Shown: one piece after another, positions 15,520-25,599 of the stretch
Numbering within the stretch: position 1 is the stretch's first letter
How the letters are laid out: every line of letters starts with the position of its first letter
Made by a program: the position numbers and the translations under genes
Assembly (NCBI GenBank): GCA_009780275.1
Contig: WRAI01000003.1
Span: forward strand, 48,779-112,778
DNA length: 64,000 nucleotides
Direction of reading: 5' to 3'
Origin: Oscillospiraceae bacterium
GTDB lineage: Bacteria; Bacillota; Clostridia; Oscillospirales; UBA929
The notes under the pieces: model-generated
Told to the model about the DNA's origin: nothing
The model's database searches: none
Seen by the model: only the letters and a program-made list of their open reading frames with translations

Positions 15520-16012
15520 ATGGACACATCGAAAATCATTATATTGCGCGGCAATTCCGGGAGTGGCAAAGGCCTTGCAAGAAAAAATTGGGCGAGGAAC
15601 ACTATTAATTTCGCAAGATGATATACGCTGAGAAATGTTATGGGTGCATGGCGGAGCAGATAGCAAAAGCATCGAACTATTAAAGCATCTTATTCTGTTT
15701 GGTCATAATCATTGCGCTATCACCATTATCGAGGGTATATTGTACGCTGATGACCATGAAGAACTGTTTATGCAAATAGAGGATACCTTTAACAACCGAA
15801 TGCTTGCATATTACTTTGATATACCTTTCGAAGAAACGCTAAAAAGGCACGAACAAAAGCAAAAAACGAAACAGCTCAACTTTGGAGAATCTGAAATGAA
15901 GACATGGTGGCGAGAGAAGGATTTCCTTTCAAACATTAACGAAAATATTATACATAAAGACATGAGTTTGCATGAGACAGTAGACAAAATTTGCCGTGAT
16001 ATAAAAACATAA
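15520..16012 (+). pseudogene. P-loop kinase (AAA/uridine-kinase-like), decayed
   Basis: Remnant of a ~170-residue P-loop kinase family common in Firmicutes. The first frame gives 'SKIIILRGNSGSGKG' and then fails. Downstream sequence continues the protein in the +1 frame: 'ALQEKIGRGTLLISQDDIR', a TGA at 15629-15631, then 'EMLWVHGGADSKSIELLKHL' through 'EGILYADDHEELF', 'YYFDIPFEETLKRHE', 'WWREKDFL' to the normal C-terminus at 16012. The data fit a 14-base deletion that removed the Ser-Thr end of the Walker A motif, plus one nonsense mutation (probably CGA to TGA). An ATG at 15635 could start a 125-residue fragment lacking the nucleotide site. Confidence 0.8.
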
Positions 16013-16036
16013 GAGGGCGATATAAATCGCCCTCTT
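16011..16036. terminator. Bidirectional terminator closing the ribosomal superoperon
   Basis: AAGAGGGCGAT (16011-16021) pairs perfectly with ATCGCCCTCTT (16026-16036) around a four-base loop. On the minus strand it is followed by ATGTTTTTAT, giving a termination signal for rplQ; on the plus strand it closes the decayed kinase gene. Confidence 0.85.
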
Positions 16037-16048
16037 ATGTTTAAAATT

Positions 16049-16390
16049 TTACAAAATTTCCAGCAGCGCCGTCTCCGCCGCATCGCCGCGGCGAATGCCG
16101 ACACGGGTAATGCGTGTATAGCCGCCGCTTCGGTCAGCAAACTTGTCCGGTGCTTCGGTGAAGAGCTTTTTAACTACATCCTCGCGCGTGACAATCGCCA
16201 ACGCCGCACGGTATGCCGCCAAGTCATTTTTCTTCGCCAATGTAATGACTTTTTCAGCCAACGGCGCGACTTCGCGCGCACGCGTGACTGTTGTGGTGAG
16301 TTTTCCCGCGTCCAGCAATTGCGTGACCATACCATACAGCATAGACATTCTGTGCGATGTGACGCGTCCTAATTTACGTGTTCCGGGCAT
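16049..16390 (-). CDS. rplQ: 50S ribosomal protein L17
   Basis: A 113-residue L17, a large-subunit protein near the exit tunnel. It opens 'GTRKLGRVTSHRMSMLYGMV' and contains the typical 'KVITLAKKNDLAAYRAAL' and C-terminal 'GGYTRITRVGIRRGDAAE'. It is the last gene of the alpha-operon part of the superoperon, 12 bases after rpoA and just before the bidirectional terminator. Confidence 0.97.
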   Translation of the reverse strand: MPGTRKLGRVTSHRMSMLYGMVTQLLDAGKLTTTVTRAREVAPLAEKVITLAKKNDLAAYRAALAIVTREDVVKKLFTEAPDKFADRSGGYTRITRVGIRRGDAAETALLEIL

Positions 16391-16402
16391 ATCAATACTC
16401 TC

Positions 16403-17341
16403 CTATTCTTCCGTCGCCAAGCCAAGCCCCATGGCGTCGAGTTTGGCAATGACTTCTTCCAATGATTTGCGACCCAAGTTCCGCACTTTCATCATATCGT
16501 CCTCGGTCTTTCCGAGCAAATCACTCAACAGATTGATACCGGCGCGTTTCAAGCAATTAAATGAACGCACACTGAGATCAAGCTCTTCGATAGTCATTTC
16601 CAATACTTTACTGTTGCCGGCGTCGCCGCGCTCGGTTGTCATGGCACCGCGCCCCATGAAGTCGGACAATTCAGTGAACAGTGCCAAATGGTTGGTCAGC
16701 ATAACCGAGCCGAGGCTCAACGCCTCGCGCGCGGTAATAGTAGCGTCGGTCCACACTTCGATGGTCAAGCGATCAAAGTCGACCATATTACCAACACGGG
16801 TATTTTCTACAGTGTAGTTGACCTTCTGCACCGGCGTATAAATGGAATCTACTGGAATGAGTCCAATAACGGTATCGCGCGGCTTATTCATATCAGCAGA
16901 TGCATACCCGCGTCCGTGCGAAATCGTGAGTTCCATTTCCAAGCTGGCGTCGGGACTCAATGTCGCGATGTGTAAATCGGGATTCTTGATTTCTACGTCG
17001 GCATCAACCACGATGTCGCCTGCAGTGACGACGCCCTCGCCGTCGGCCGTAACCGTCACAATCTTGATATCAGGGCTGTGTAAAACGGCATTGATATTTT
17101 TTACGTTCAAGATGATTTCGGTGACGTCTTCTTTGACACCGGGAATGGTAGAAAACTCATGGCTTACACCGGTGATTTTTACCGTTGTAACGGCCGTACC
17201 GGGCAATGACGAAAGCAAGACACGACGCAATGAGTTGCCCAGCGTGGAGCCATATCCACGTTCTAAAGGCTCGACAACAAATTTTCCGTAAGACTCGTCT
17301 TCGCTGACGCAAACAATGGCGGGTTTTTCGATTTCTATCAT
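16403..17341 (-). CDS. rpoA: RNA polymerase alpha subunit
   Basis: A 312-residue alpha subunit. The N-terminal assembly domain includes '[20 protein letters not shown]' and '[18 protein letters not shown]'; the C-terminal domain, which contacts UP elements and activators, has '[20 protein letters not shown]' and '[16 protein letters not shown]'. Length and domains are normal. It sits between rpsD and rplQ, with 49 bases between the rpsD stop side and its start, as in other clostridia. Confidence 0.98.
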   Translation of the reverse strand: MIEIEKPAIVCVSEDESYGKFVVEPLERGYGSTLGNSLRRVLLSSLPGTAVTTVKITGVSHEFSTIPGVKEDVTEIILNVKNINAVLHSPDIKIVTVTADGEGVVTAGDIVVDADVEIKNPDLHIATLSPDASLEMELTISHGRGYASADMNKPRDTVIGLIPVDSIYTPVQKVNYTVENTRVGNMVDFDRLTIEVWTDATITAREALSLGSVMLTNHLALFTELSDFMGRGAMTTERGDAGNSKVLEMTIEELDLSVRSFNCLKRAGINLLSDLLGKTEDDMMKVRNLGRKSLEEVIAKLDAMGLGLATEE

Positions 17342-17390
17342 TGAGTACCCTCCTAGTTATTATAAATGGTTGAAAATACGTAAGAACAAG

Positions 17391-18017
17391 TTAGCGAGAG
17401 TAATACTCAACAATCAACTGTTCGTCAATGGGCAAGTCCATCTGTTCACGTGTCGGCAACTGCGTAACGCTTGCCGAAAATGTATCTTTATTGTATGGCA
17501 GCCATTCCGGTGCGCCACGTCCAGCAGTTTCCGTCAAACCTTTGAACTTTTCGCTGCTACGGCTTTTTTCACGCAAGGCAATCACGTCACTCGGCTTGAC
17601 CAAGTATGACGGGATATTGACTTTGCGGCCATTGACAGTGAAGTGTCCGTGATTGACAAGTTGCCGCGCCTCAGGATGACTATTTGCCAAACCCATGCGA
17701 TAGACCACGTTGTCCAAGCGCGTTTCCAACAGGCGTAACAGGTTTTCGCCTGTTTGCCCCGGGCGGCGCGCCGCTTCTTTATAATATTTCAGAAATTGAT
17801 TTTCTAACACGCCATAATAGCGGCGGGCCTTTTGCTTTTCGCGCAATTGCAGTCCATATTCAGACAACTTTCTATTGCGCCCCTGGCCATGCTGTCCAGG
17901 CGCATATGCGCGTCGCACCACACTGCACTTTCCCGTGTAGCAACGGTCGCCTTTTAGAAAGAGTTTTTGACCTTCGCGGCGGCACTGACGGCAAACCGCG
18001 TCTGTATATCTTGCCAT
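17391..18017 (-). CDS. rpsD: 30S ribosomal protein S4, zinc-binding form
   Basis: A 208-residue primary 16S rRNA-binding protein that nucleates 30S assembly. Cys9, Cys12, Cys26 and Cys31 ('CRQC' and 'CYTGKC') form the zinc knuckle of the C+ type of S4. The S4 RNA-binding domain is at '[20 protein letters not shown]' and '[20 protein letters not shown]'. In Bacillus S4 is encoded elsewhere and autoregulated; here, as in many clostridia, it sits in the alpha operon between rpsK and rpoA. Confidence 0.97.
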   Translation of the reverse strand: MARYTDAVCRQCRREGQKLFLKGDRCYTGKCSVVRRAYAPGQHGQGRNRKLSEYGLQLREKQKARRYYGVLENQFLKYYKEAARRPGQTGENLLRLLETRLDNVVYRMGLANSHPEARQLVNHGHFTVNGRKVNIPSYLVKPSDVIALREKSRSSEKFKGLTETAGRGAPEWLPYNKDTFSASVTQLPTREQMDLPIDEQLIVEYYSR

Positions 18018-18032
18018 ATAGTTGTTTCTCCT

Positions 18033-18431
18033 CTACACTCTACGACGTTTCGGCGGACGACATCCGTTGTGCGGAATGGGCGTCACGTCTTTGATAAGAT
18101 GCACATCAAGTCCTGCAGTTTGCAAGGCGCGAATGGCGGCCTCGCGACCCGATCCGGGACCTTTGACGTAGACTTCCACGGTACGCATACCGTGCTCCAT
18201 CGCTGCTTTAGCAGCAACTTCAGCGGCTGATTGCGCAGCAAAAGGTGTCGACTTTTTCGAGCCGCGAAACCCCAGTTTACCAGCCGATGACCAACAAACA
18301 GCATTGCCCTGCAAGTCTGTGATAGTAACCATTGTGTTGTTAAAGGAGGCACGAATGTGTACCGCTCCCTTTTCGATATTCTTACGTTCGCGACGCTTGC
18401 GTGTCGCCACGCGTTTCTTAGGTGCTGCCAT
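18033..18431 (-). CDS. rpsK: 30S ribosomal protein S11
   Basis: A 132-residue platform protein of the small subunit that contacts mRNA near the E site. Features: basic N-terminus '[18 protein letters not shown]', '[20 protein letters not shown]', '[20 protein letters not shown]', '[18 protein letters not shown]' and C-terminal '[18 protein letters not shown]'. It lies 14 bases after rpsM and 15 before rpsD. Confidence 0.98.
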   Translation of the reverse strand: MAAPKKRVATRKRRERKNIEKGAVHIRASFNNTMVTITDLQGNAVCWSSAGKLGFRGSKKSTPFAAQSAAEVAAKAAMEHGMRTVEVYVKGPGSGREAAIRALQTAGLDVHLIKDVTPIPHNGCRPPKRRRV

Positions 18432-18445
18432 TCTGCTTCACTCCC

Positions 18446-18817
18446 TTACTTCTTTTTGCCCGCCATCGTGCGGCGCGGCCCTTTGCGCGTGCGCGCGTTG
18501 GTCTTAGTGCGCTGCCCGCGCACCGGCAAGCCTTTACGGTGCCGCACACCGCGGTAACAGCCGATTTCAACCAAACGCTTAATATCCATTGCCGTTTCAC
18601 GTCGCAAATCACCTTCAACCAAGATGTCGTTCTTGTCAATGAAGTCACGGATTTTGTCGACATCGCTTTCTGACAAATCCTTGACGCGTGTGTCTAAACT
18701 GATGCCGACACCCGCCAAAATTTTTCTCGACGTGGCAGGGCCAATGCCGAAAATGTACGTCAATCCGTACTCTGCTCGCTTTTCACGCGGTAAGTCTACG
18801 CCTGCAATCCTTGCCAT
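18446..18817 (-). CDS. rpsM: 30S ribosomal protein S13
   Basis: A 123-residue head protein of the 30S subunit that contacts the P-site tRNA and the 50S subunit. '[20 protein letters not shown]', '[17 protein letters not shown]' and the basic tail '[20 protein letters not shown]' are diagnostic. The ATG at 18817 is the family's normal start; a frame extension to 18832 is unlikely. It follows rpmJ after 87 bases. Confidence 0.98.
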   Translation of the reverse strand: MARIAGVDLPREKRAEYGLTYIFGIGPATSRKILAGVGISLDTRVKDLSESDVDKIRDFIDKNDILVEGDLRRETAMDIKRLVEIGCYRGVRHRKGLPVRGQRTKTNARTRKGPRRTMAGKKK

Positions 18818-18868
18818 GATTGTACCTCGCAATCCATTTTTGAGTTTCTAATATGTCGCGCCTCGTGT

Positions 18869-18888
18869 GCAGCGACGACTTTGTCGCT
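18869..18888. repeat. Small hairpin between rpmJ and rpsM
   Basis: AGCGAC (18869-18874) pairs with GTCGCT (18883-18888) around an eight-base loop in the 87-base gap between rpmJ and rpsM. No T-tract follows on the coding strand, so it is more likely an RNA processing or stability element than a terminator. Role unknown. Confidence 0.35.
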
Positions 18889-18904
18889 CGCTCACTCGGC
18901 AGTT

Positions 18905-19018
18905 CTAACCCTGCCTTTGTTTGTGTCTAGGGTTAACACAAATAACCATCACGCGTCCATTACGCTTGATGACCTTGCATTTTTCACACATGGGTTTAAC
19001 TGACGGTCTGACTTTCAT
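18905..19018 (-). CDS. rpmJ: 50S ribosomal protein L36, zinc-binding form
   Basis: A 37-residue large-subunit protein: '[20 protein letters not shown]' then '[17 protein letters not shown]'. Cys11, Cys14, Cys27 and His32 make the zinc ribbon of the ancestral C+ form. It is too short for most gene finders but has the exact length and position (between infA and rpsM) expected, with a ribosome site AGGAGG upstream. Confidence 0.97.
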   Translation of the reverse strand: MKVRPSVKPMCEKCKVIKRNGRVMVICVNPRHKQRQG

Positions 19019-19062
19019 ATTTAGTAGCCTCCTAGTTTGTCACGCCTCGTATACGGCAACTC

Positions 19063-19284
19063 TTAGTTTCTTGCTCGCCAAGTGATTCTACCTCGCGTTA
19101 AATCATATGGCGACATCTGTACAGTCACTTTATCGCCAGGCACAATTTTAATATAATTCATTCGCAATTTTCCGGAGATGTGCGCCATTATCTTATGGTC
19201 GTTGCCAATGTCAACGGTAAAGATGGCGTTGGGCAACGCCTCGGTCACGACGCCTTCCAGTTCAATGACATCTTCTTTAGCCAT
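19063..19284 (-). CDS. infA: Translation initiation factor IF-1
   Basis: A 73-residue S1/OB-fold protein that occupies the ribosomal A site during initiation. The sequence '[20 protein letters not shown]', '[20 protein letters not shown]' and '[13 protein letters not shown]' is canonical. It lies four bases after the KOW-domain gene and 44 before rpmJ. Confidence 0.98.
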   Translation of the reverse strand: MAKEDVIELEGVVTEALPNAIFTVDIGNDHKIMAHISGKLRMNYIKIVPGDKVTVQMSPYDLTRGRITWRARN

Positions 19285-19288
19285 AGTG

Positions 19289-19531
19289 CTACCCCTCTCT
19301 GTATTGACGCAACGCTTGCCATACGGCTTTATTGCTTAAACGTTCCATTGGCAGCGCAATTGCCTCTGCCGCAATCTTCTGTACATGCTTACATTTTTTC
19401 CGTTTTGGTTTTTCGATACGGCGTTTCCGTCCGTCTGCCAAATGCAAATAGTCGTCTTCCACGTCTAATACAACGAAAATGCCGCCTTTGTCATGTCCGT
19501 GCGTTGACCGCACTACATCACCTTTTCTCAT
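19289..19531 (-). CDS. KOW-domain RNA-binding protein (L14e/L27e-like)
   Basis: An 80-residue basic protein with an N-terminal KOW motif: '[20 protein letters not shown]' and '[17 protein letters not shown]'. Proteins of this kind are encoded between map and infA in many clostridia and resemble archaeal/eukaryotic L14e and L27e, so a ribosome-associated role is likely but unproven. Its start overlaps the map stop by four bases. Confidence 0.88.
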   Translation of the reverse strand: MRKGDVVRSTHGHDKGGIFVVLDVEDDYLHLADGRKRRIEKPKRKKCKHVQKIAAEAIALPMERLSNKAVWQALRQYREG

Positions 19532-20292
19532 GAGACATCACCCTCACGCGCTGTGAGTAACTCAGGTGCGCCATCCGTAATCAGTACAGTGTGCTCATAA
19601 TGAGCTGTCAGCGCACGATCAGCACTGACTACTGTCCAGCCATCTTTGAGAATTTCAACATCGGGACGATTGCTTGCAATAATCATCGGTTCAATGGCCA
19701 ATGTCATGCCGCTAGCCAACCGCGCCCCGCGCTTACCGGTGAAAAAATTAGGAATTTCTGGCTCTTCATGCAATGACGCACCCACACCATGTCCTGTGAA
19801 ATGCTCGACAACAGCATAGCCATGTTTATTAGCGTAATCGCCAATCGCCTGTGATATGTCACCAATATGCGCACCTTTTCGGCAAAATTGCAAGCCTTGG
19901 TAAAAGCTCTGCCGCGTAATATCAATCAATTGCTGTGCTTTCGGCGCGACTGCACCGACGGAAAACGTCGCCGCGCTGTCTGCATGAAATCCCTCATGAC
20001 AAACACCGACATCAATGCCAACAATATCGCCTTGGCATAACACGCGCCCACCGGGAATTCCATGAATCAACTCCTCGTTGACTGAAATGCATGCACTTGC
20101 CGGAAATCCTCGATAACCCAAAAATGACGGTTTTGCACCCTGCGCTGTGATGTGTTTGCGGATGATGTCGTCCAAGTCCTTTGTCGTCACGCCCGATTGA
20201 ATCGTGCGCTCCGCCAGCCGCAAGGCTTGCCCCACAATCATTCCCGCTGTTCGCATCAGTGCGATTTCGCGCGGGGATTTGATAGGAATCAT
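19528..20292 (-). CDS. map: Methionine aminopeptidase, type I
   Basis: Removes the initiator methionine from nascent proteins. The 254-residue enzyme has the pita-bread fold with metal-binding residues in 'GIDVGVCHEGFHADSAATF' (two Asp), 'EHFTGHGVGASLHEEP' (His) and 'MTLAIEPMI' (Glu). The ATG at 20292 (MIPIKSPREIALM) overlaps the adk stop by four bases (ATGA), a coupling seen in many Firmicutes; upstream in-frame codons lie inside adk. Confidence 0.97.
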   Translation of the reverse strand: MIPIKSPREIALMRTAGMIVGQALRLAERTIQSGVTTKDLDDIIRKHITAQGAKPSFLGYRGFPASACISVNEELIHGIPGGRVLCQGDIVGIDVGVCHEGFHADSAATFSVGAVAPKAQQLIDITRQSFYQGLQFCRKGAHIGDISQAIGDYANKHGYAVVEHFTGHGVGASLHEEPEIPNFFTGKRGARLASGMTLAIEPMIIASNRPDVEILKDGWTVVSADRALTAHYEHTVLITDGAPELLTAREGDVS

Positions 20293-20918
20293 AATCCCAA
20301 AGCCCCCAAGCAACGCTGCGATGTGTCCTCAATGGCATGCTGAGAGACTGCACTCTTCAACTTACCCATGCGGGCGTAATAACCTTTAAGAGGTGCGGTA
20401 TTCTCGTGGTAGGTCTCCAGACGTACACGCACCGTTTCCGGCTCATCGTCCGCCCGACGTTCTAGCGCGCTGCCGCAATTATCGCACACACCATCTTGGC
20501 GTGGTTGCCTGTACTCCATGTGATAGCTCGCCCCGCATTTAGGGCAAGAGCGCCGACCGCTCATTCTGCGTTCAATCTCTTCATCAGCAATCTCAATACT
20601 CAAAACCGCATCAATGCCTACGGCACAGTCCAACGCCTCAGCCTGCGGAATGGTGCGCGGGAAACCATCAAGGATAAATCCTTTTTGGCAATCATTTTGC
20701 GTGACCCGCTCTTGAATTAAGCCAATCATAATGTCGTCTGGCACAAGCCCGCCGCTCTCAACAAAGAGTCTTGCTTTCTTCCCCAATTCGGTACCCGCCG
20801 CGATGGCTTCACGCAACATCTGTCCCGTTGAAATAGCGGGGATATCCAGCCTCCGAGACAAGTGCTCAGCTTGTGTGCCTTTGCCTGAGCCAGGCGCACC
20901 CAATAAAATCAACTTCAT
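20289..20918 (-). CDS. adk: Adenylate kinase, zinc-lid form
   Basis: Interconverts AMP + ATP and 2 ADP. The 209-residue protein has the P-loop 'GAPGSGKGT' (7-15), 'GFPRTIPQAEAL' and a LID domain with Cys125, Cys128, Cys145 and Cys148 ('CPKC', 'CDNC'), the structural zinc site typical of Gram-positive Adk. The ATG at 20918 is preferred over a TTG one codon upstream. It follows secY by six bases and overlaps map by four. Confidence 0.97.
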   Translation of the reverse strand: MKLILLGAPGSGKGTQAEHLSRRLDIPAISTGQMLREAIAAGTELGKKARLFVESGGLVPDDIMIGLIQERVTQNDCQKGFILDGFPRTIPQAEALDCAVGIDAVLSIEIADEEIERRMSGRRSCPKCGASYHMEYRQPRQDGVCDNCGSALERRADDEPETVRVRLETYHENTAPLKGYYARMGKLKSAVSQHAIEDTSQRCLGALGL

Positions 20919-20924
20919 CAATGC

Positions 20925-22223
20925 TTACTCCAAGAAGCCTTTATAATGGCGCATGACCATCTGTGACTCAATCTGCTTGACAGTTTCAAGCGCAACGCCA
21001 ACCACGATGAGGATAGACGTACCGCCAATTGCTAGTCCTGCCAAGCCCTGAATACGGCTCATAGCAAGCGGCAAGACAGCAATCAGTCCCAAGAAAAGGG
21101 CACCAAAAAGTGTGATTTTATTCAACACTTTCTTAATAAAGTCTGTCGTTGGACGTCCCGGACGAAAGCCAGGGATAAATCCACCATTTTGTTTAAGGTT
21201 ATTGCTAATCTCAGTCGGATTGAACTGAATCGACTGATAAAAGTATGCAAAGGCAATAATTAACAGCGCATAGACGACCATATATGCCGGTGATGTCATG
21301 GCAAAGCTGTTTTCTACCCAACTTGAGAAGCGTCCACCGCCGCCGAACAGCCCGGCAATGGTTGCTGGGAATGATGCAATCGCGCCCGCAAAAATGATAG
21401 GCATAACACCGCTCATGTTGACTTTCATGGGCAAATGCGTACTCTGTCCGCCATACATCTTACGTCCCACAACGCGCTTAGCGTACTGGACGGGAATGCG
21501 GCGTTCAGCATTGGTCATCCATACAATGAAAGCAATGATGCCAAGGAAAAGAGCTGCCACGATAGGAAGCAAATACCATTGGCCGTCAGAAATCATCGCA
21601 CCGATTTGGAATGGCAGCGCCCGCCCACGGCTGACAATGGCAGCAAACAGAATAATCGAAATGCCGTTTCCAACACCAAATTCAGTGATTTGCTCACCCA
21701 ACCACATAATCAACGCACTACCGGCAGTGAACGTAGCGACAATCACGATGGCCATCAATGTTCTGTTGTAATCGTACAAAAGACTGCCTACTTCGCCGCC
21801 GTGATCGCGGCCAATCAACATGAAATAGCCGATACCTTGTACAATCGCCAAGCCGACTGTGGCATAACGCGTAATTGCGGCAATCTTCTTTCGGCCTGCT
21901 TCTCCGCCCTCTTTTTGCAGGCGCTCGAGTGCCGGAACACCGACAGTCAACAACTGCATGATAATCGAAGCGTTAATATACGGCTGAATCGACAGCGCAA
22001 AAACCGTACCGTTTTGGAAAGCGTTACCGCTCATCATGTTGAGCATATCAAATATAGTACCACCGCCGATGGCTTGGTCAAACGCTGCATACAGTGCATC
22101 GGTATTCAAGAACGGCACAGGAATAGCTGCGCCCAACCGATACGCAAACAATACCATTAAAGTAAAAAGAATTTTTCGCCGCAGTTCAGGGATTTTCCAG
22201 GCGTTGCGTAATGTTTGAATCAC
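20925..22223 (-). CDS. secY: Protein translocase subunit SecY
   Basis: The pore-forming subunit of the Sec translocon, 432 residues with ten predicted transmembrane helices. Family segments include '[20 protein letters not shown]', '[18 protein letters not shown]'-like '[20 protein letters not shown]', '[20 protein letters not shown]' and '[20 protein letters not shown]'. The start overlaps the rplO stop by four bases. SecE and SecG are not in the window. Confidence 0.98.
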   Translation of the reverse strand: MIQTLRNAWKIPELRRKILFTLMVLFAYRLGAAIPVPFLNTDALYAAFDQAIGGGTIFDMLNMMSGNAFQNGTVFALSIQPYINASIIMQLLTVGVPALERLQKEGGEAGRKKIAAITRYATVGLAIVQGIGYFMLIGRDHGGEVGSLLYDYNRTLMAIVIVATFTAGSALIMWLGEQITEFGVGNGISIILFAAIVSRGRALPFQIGAMISDGQWYLLPIVAALFLGIIAFIVWMTNAERRIPVQYAKRVVGRKMYGGQSTHLPMKVNMSGVMPIIFAGAIASFPATIAGLFGGGGRFSSWVENSFAMTSPAYMVVYALLIIAFAYFYQSIQFNPTEISNNLKQNGGFIPGFRPGRPTTDFIKKVLNKITLFGALFLGLIAVLPLAMSRIQGLAGLAIGGTSILIVVGVALETVKQIESQMVMRHYKGFLE

Positions 22224-22666
22224 TTTGCAATCACCTCAGCCTTTCCACCGGCTGCCTCGATTTTCTCCTTGGCAGACGCTGAGAATGCCTTTGCCTGCAC
22301 GGTCAATTTTTTAGTAAAATTGCCCTCACCTAGCACTTTCACGCCGAATTTAGCGTGTGGAATCAAGCCGTTTTCAATCAGAATGGCAGCATCAACAACA
22401 TCGCCATCCTTAAAGCGTTCCAACAGAGCCAAATTGACCGCTGTCGGCGGCTTGGCAAATATATTGGTAAACCCACGTTTGGGAATACGCATTTTCATCG
22501 GCAGTTGTCCGCCTTCAAAGCCCGGTTTGCGGCTATAACCGCTCCGCGACTTTTGTCCCTTGTGACCGCGACCGCTGGTCTTGCCATTTCCGCTGCCGTG
22601 ACCGCGACCTACGCGATTACGTGCGCGTTTTGAGCCTACTGCCGGCGAAAGTTCATGCAATTCCAT
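22220..22666 (-). CDS. rplO: 50S ribosomal protein L15
   Basis: A 148-residue late-assembly large-subunit protein. The glycine/arginine-rich N-terminus '[20 protein letters not shown]' and '[18 protein letters not shown]' are diagnostic. The ATG at 22666 is chosen because AGGAGG lies seven bases upstream; that site overlaps the rpmD stop. Four-base overlap with secY. Confidence 0.97.
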   Translation of the reverse strand: MELHELSPAVGSKRARNRVGRGHGSGNGKTSGRGHKGQKSRSGYSRKPGFEGGQLPMKMRIPKRGFTNIFAKPPTAVNLALLERFKDGDVVDAAILIENGLIPHAKFGVKVLGEGNFTKKLTVQAKAFSASAKEKIEAAGGKAEVIAK

Positions 22667-22677
22667 GACCACACCTC

Positions 22678-22845
22678 CTACTTCTCGACGGTAATCAAAT
22701 ATGAAATCTGTTTTAATTTTCCCTGTGTTTGTACATTGTCGGGCTGTTCCACCACATCACCGATTTTTTTTAGTCCTAAAGACTTTGCAGTGGCAATATG
22801 TGTCTTATTACGCCCAATCAGACTCTTTGTCAGTTTGATTTTCAT
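22678..22845 (-). CDS. rpmD: 50S ribosomal protein L30
   Basis: A 55-residue L30: '[20 protein letters not shown]', '[17 protein letters not shown]' and '[14 protein letters not shown]'. Length and position between rpsE and rplO are normal. Its TAG stop lies within the ribosome-binding region of rplO. Confidence 0.96.
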   Translation of the reverse strand: MKIKLTKSLIGRNKTHIATAKSLGLKKIGDVVEQPDNVQTQGKLKQISYLITVEK

Positions 22846-22854
22846 TTTTGTCAC

Positions 22855-23364
22855 CTACTTCAAAATTTCAGCGACGGTACGACCGCGCAAACGTGCAATT
22901 TGTTCGGGCGTTTTGAGCGATTTCAAGCCCTCCATTGTCGCACTGACCACGTTGAGCGGCCGATTGCTGCGCAATGATTTGGTGCGAATATCAGAAATGC
23001 CCGCCGCTTCAAGCACGGCACGGACAGGTCCGCCAGCAATAACACCTGTACCGGGCGCCGCCGGTTTTAACAGCACACGCGCCGCGCCAAATGTGCCTAG
23101 CACTTCATGCTGAATGGTGGTGCCTTTGCGCGGGATTGTCACCATATTTTTCTTGGCATCTTCAATGCCTTTGCGAATGGCATCGGGCACTTCGCCCGCT
23201 TTTCCTAAGCCAAATCCGACTTTTCCGTCACCATTTCCGACAACAACCAGTGCCGAAAATTTCATAACACGACCGCCCTTAACCGTCTTAGAGACACGAT
23301 TGAGCTCGACAACCTTCTCTTTCAGGTCGGAATTTGGGTCAGTTCTATCTCTTTGCATTGCCAT
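22855..23364 (-). CDS. rpsE: 30S ribosomal protein S5
   Basis: A 169-residue protein at the mRNA entry site, involved in decoding fidelity. The double-stranded RNA-binding half '[20 protein letters not shown]' with '[20 protein letters not shown]' and the C-terminal half '[20 protein letters not shown]' are canonical. Nine bases before rpmD. Confidence 0.98.
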   Translation of the reverse strand: MAMQRDRTDPNSDLKEKVVELNRVSKTVKGGRVMKFSALVVVGNGDGKVGFGLGKAGEVPDAIRKGIEDAKKNMVTIPRKGTTIQHEVLGTFGAARVLLKPAAPGTGVIAGGPVRAVLEAAGISDIRTKSLRSNRPLNVVSATMEGLKSLKTPEQIARLRGRTVAEILK

Positions 23365-23379
23365 ATCCGTCTTCCTCCC

Positions 23380-23739
23380 TTAAAATTCCAGCCCGGCTTC
23401 ACGCGCGCCGTCGGCAAGTTCTTGCACACGTCCGTGATACAAGTAACCACCGCGATCAAACACGACCGTCTTGATTTTCTTTTTCTTGGCAGCGGCGGCA
23501 ATGGCTTTTCCCACTTCACGTGCACCCTCTTTGTTACCGCCATTTGCTTTAAAATCTTTACTATTGCTCGATGCCGAAACCAGCGTTACGGCATTGACAT
23601 CATCAATAATTTGCGCATAAATGTGATGATCACTACGAAATACGCACAGGCGAGGACACTCGGCTGTGCCCAAAATCTTACCGCGCACGCGACGATGACG
23701 GCGCTGGCGTTGCTTATTGCTATCGCGACGTTTAACCAT
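23380..23739 (-). CDS. rplR: 50S ribosomal protein L18
   Basis: A 119-residue 5S rRNA-binding protein of the central protuberance. '[20 protein letters not shown]', '[20 protein letters not shown]' and '[20 protein letters not shown]' are diagnostic. It lies between rplF and rpsE with short gaps on both sides. Confidence 0.97.
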   Translation of the reverse strand: MVKRRDSNKQRQRRHRRVRGKILGTAECPRLCVFRSDHHIYAQIIDDVNAVTLVSASSNSKDFKANGGNKEGAREVGKAIAAAAKKKKIKTVVFDRGGYLYHGRVQELADGAREAGLEF

Positions 23740-23753
23740 GGTATCCTACCTCC

Positions 23754-24299
23754 TTATGCTTTCTTGCCGGCCTTGCCTTCTTTGCGGCGGATGACCTCAT
23801 CCACATATTTAATGCCTTTGCCAAGGTATGGCTCAGGCGGACGTTTTTCGCGAATTTCCGCAGCAAATTGCCCTACTTTTTGCTTATCACAACCACTGAT
23901 AACAATGCGGTTGGCTGTGGGACATTCAACCGCTACACCTTCGGGCGGCGTCATGGTCACTTGATGAGAGAAGCCGATATTCATAACCAAGTCCTTGCCC
24001 TGCATAGTCACACGATAGCCCACACCAATGACATCAAGCTCTTTCTTAAATGTCTCGGTTACACCGACAATCATGTTGTTGAGTAATGTACGCGTCAGTC
24101 CATGCAGACTGCGGTTCTCTTTGTTGTCATTGGGACGAACGATGGTAATCACATTTCCGTCCTGTTTGATTTCCATGTTACCATGGAGCGTTTGCGCCAA
24201 TGCACCTTTAGGTCCTTTGACCTCAATGGCGTTACTCTGTCCGATGGTGACAGTCACGCCGCTTGGCACAGTAATCTCTTTACGTCCAATTCTCGACAT
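23754..24299 (-). CDS. rplF: 50S ribosomal protein L6
   Basis: A 181-residue protein near the factor-binding site, composed of two homologous domains. 'SRIGRKEITVPSGVTVTIGQ', 'KGPKGALAQTLHG' and the C-terminal 'AAEIREKRPPEPYLGKGIKY' are canonical. Normal length. Confidence 0.98.
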   Translation of the reverse strand: MSRIGRKEITVPSGVTVTIGQSNAIEVKGPKGALAQTLHGNMEIKQDGNVITIVRPNDNKENRSLHGLTRTLLNNMIVGVTETFKKELDVIGVGYRVTMQGKDLVMNIGFSHQVTMTPPEGVAVECPTANRIVISGCDKQKVGQFAAEIREKRPPEPYLGKGIKYVDEVIRRKEGKAGKKA

Positions 24300-24311
24300 T
24301 GTGCTTCCCCC

Positions 24312-24710
24312 TTACCAAACAAAGGCGAGCACTTCGCCGCCGATTTTCTCGCTTCGCGCGCGCTTATCAGTCATGACGCCCTTAGACGTAGAGACAATCG
24401 CGATGCCTAAGCCACGCAGGACTTTTGGCAAGTCTTCCGCCCCGACATACACACGCAAACCCGGCTTGGACACACGCTTAATACCGGTAATCACACGTTC
24501 ATTGTCTTGCGTGTATTTCAAAGCAATGCGCAGTGTACCCTGCCCGTTGTCTTGAATAGTGTTGATGGATTTAATATAGCCCTCTTGTTTCAAGATTTCG
24601 GCAATCGATTTCTTGAACTTACTGGCCGGAATATCGACCGAATCATGCCGCGCCGCATTTGCGTTTCGGATGCGCGTCAGCATATCAGCGACAGGGTCTG
24701 TTACGTGCAT
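24312..24710 (-). CDS. rpsH: 30S ribosomal protein S8
   Basis: A 132-residue primary 16S rRNA-binding protein. '[20 protein letters not shown]', '[18 protein letters not shown]' and the C-terminal '[20 protein letters not shown]' and '[11 protein letters not shown]' are diagnostic. It is separated from rpsN by 129 bases, unusually wide for this operon. Confidence 0.98.
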   Translation of the reverse strand: MHVTDPVADMLTRIRNANAARHDSVDIPASKFKKSIAEILKQEGYIKSINTIQDNGQGTLRIALKYTQDNERVITGIKRVSKPGLRVYVGAEDLPKVLRGLGIAIVSTSKGVMTDKRARSEKIGGEVLAFVW

Positions 24711-24839
24711 GGGGAATTCCTCCTTGTAAATGAAGTCAAAGGTTAGAGACTTGCTCTCTGCTTTGCTCCTGCGGGGATAAAATAATTTTTTTATACATGG
24801 CGCATTGAGGACGCCGCGCCCTACAACGTATATGCCACT
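24711..24839. other. 129-base gap inside the spc operon
   Basis: The widest gap within the spc section, between rpsN and rpsH. It contains an A/T-rich stretch on the plus strand and, at about 24801-24826, GAGGACGCCGCGCCCTACAACG, which resembles the 3' end of the CCCTACA palindromic repeats seen elsewhere. No small gene or terminator is convincing. Confidence 0.35.
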
Positions 24840-25025
24840 TTACCAAGAAGCCTTGCGCACACCGGGAATTTGACCTTTGTATGCCAGTTCGCGGAAGCAA
24901 ATGCGGCAAACACCATAGTCACGCAAATAGCCGCGTGGGCGACCACAGATAGCGCAACGCGTATAGGCGCGGGTGGAATATTTAGGTTTACGTTGCTGTT
25001 TGATAATCATTGATTTCTTAGCCAT
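24840..25025 (-). CDS. rpsN: 30S ribosomal protein S14, zinc-binding short form
   Basis: A 61-residue S14 of the short zinc type (also called rpsZ). Cys24, Cys27, Cys40 and Cys43 in '[20 protein letters not shown]' bind zinc. The ATG at 25025 gives the standard length; a longer frame would overlap rplE. Located between rplE and rpsH as in Firmicutes. Confidence 0.97.
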   Translation of the reverse strand: MAKKSMIIKQQRKPKYSTRAYTRCAICGRPRGYLRDYGVCRICFRELAYKGQIPGVRKASW

Positions 25026-25041
25026 GTTCTTTTCCTCCCTC

Positions 25042-25584
25042 TCAACCAGCGTTAAATGGCGCGCCCAATAATGTGAGCATTTCACGCGCTTCTTCGTCGT
25101 TCTTTGCGGTAGTGCATATTACAATGTCCATGCCGCGAATTTTATCAATTTTATCGTATTCAATTTCAGGAAAAATAAGCTGTTCCTTAATACCTAATGC
25201 ATAGTTTCCACGTCCATCAAAAGCATTAGGCGTAATGCCTCGGAAGTCGCGCACACGAGGAAGTGCCACATTGAATAAGCGGTCAATAAACTCCCACATG
25301 CGTTTGCCACGCAAGGTGACTTTGACACCAACTGGCATACCAGCACGAACCTTAAAGTTCGCTACCGATTTCTTAGCCCGCGTAATCACGGCCTTCTGCC
25401 CGGTGATTACACCGATATCGCCGACAATCGCGTCGAGAATTTTAGCATTGTCACGCGCTTCGCCGGCACCGACATTGATGACAATTTTTTCCAGTTTCGG
25501 CGTTTCCATCACGCTTTTGTAGCTAAATTTCTTCACCAACTGGGGCGCAATCTCGGCTCTAAATTTTTCTTGTAAACGTGCCAT
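25042..25584 (-). CDS. rplE: 50S ribosomal protein L5
   Basis: A 180-residue 5S rRNA-binding protein of the central protuberance that touches the P-site tRNA. '[20 protein letters not shown]', '[18 protein letters not shown]', '[18 protein letters not shown]' and '[20 protein letters not shown]' are canonical. Confidence 0.98.
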   Translation of the reverse strand: MARLQEKFRAEIAPQLVKKFSYKSVMETPKLEKIVINVGAGEARDNAKILDAIVGDIGVITGQKAVITRAKKSVANFKVRAGMPVGVKVTLRGKRMWEFIDRLFNVALPRVRDFRGITPNAFDGRGNYALGIKEQLIFPEIEYDKIDKIRGMDIVICTTAKNDEEAREMLTLLGAPFNAG

Positions 25585-25599
25585 TTTATTCGCCCCTCC

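Noticed and set aside
21435..22160. Plus-strand frame of 241 aa opposite secY
   Set aside because: Antisense shadow with His/Asn/Arg-rich composition and no start signal.
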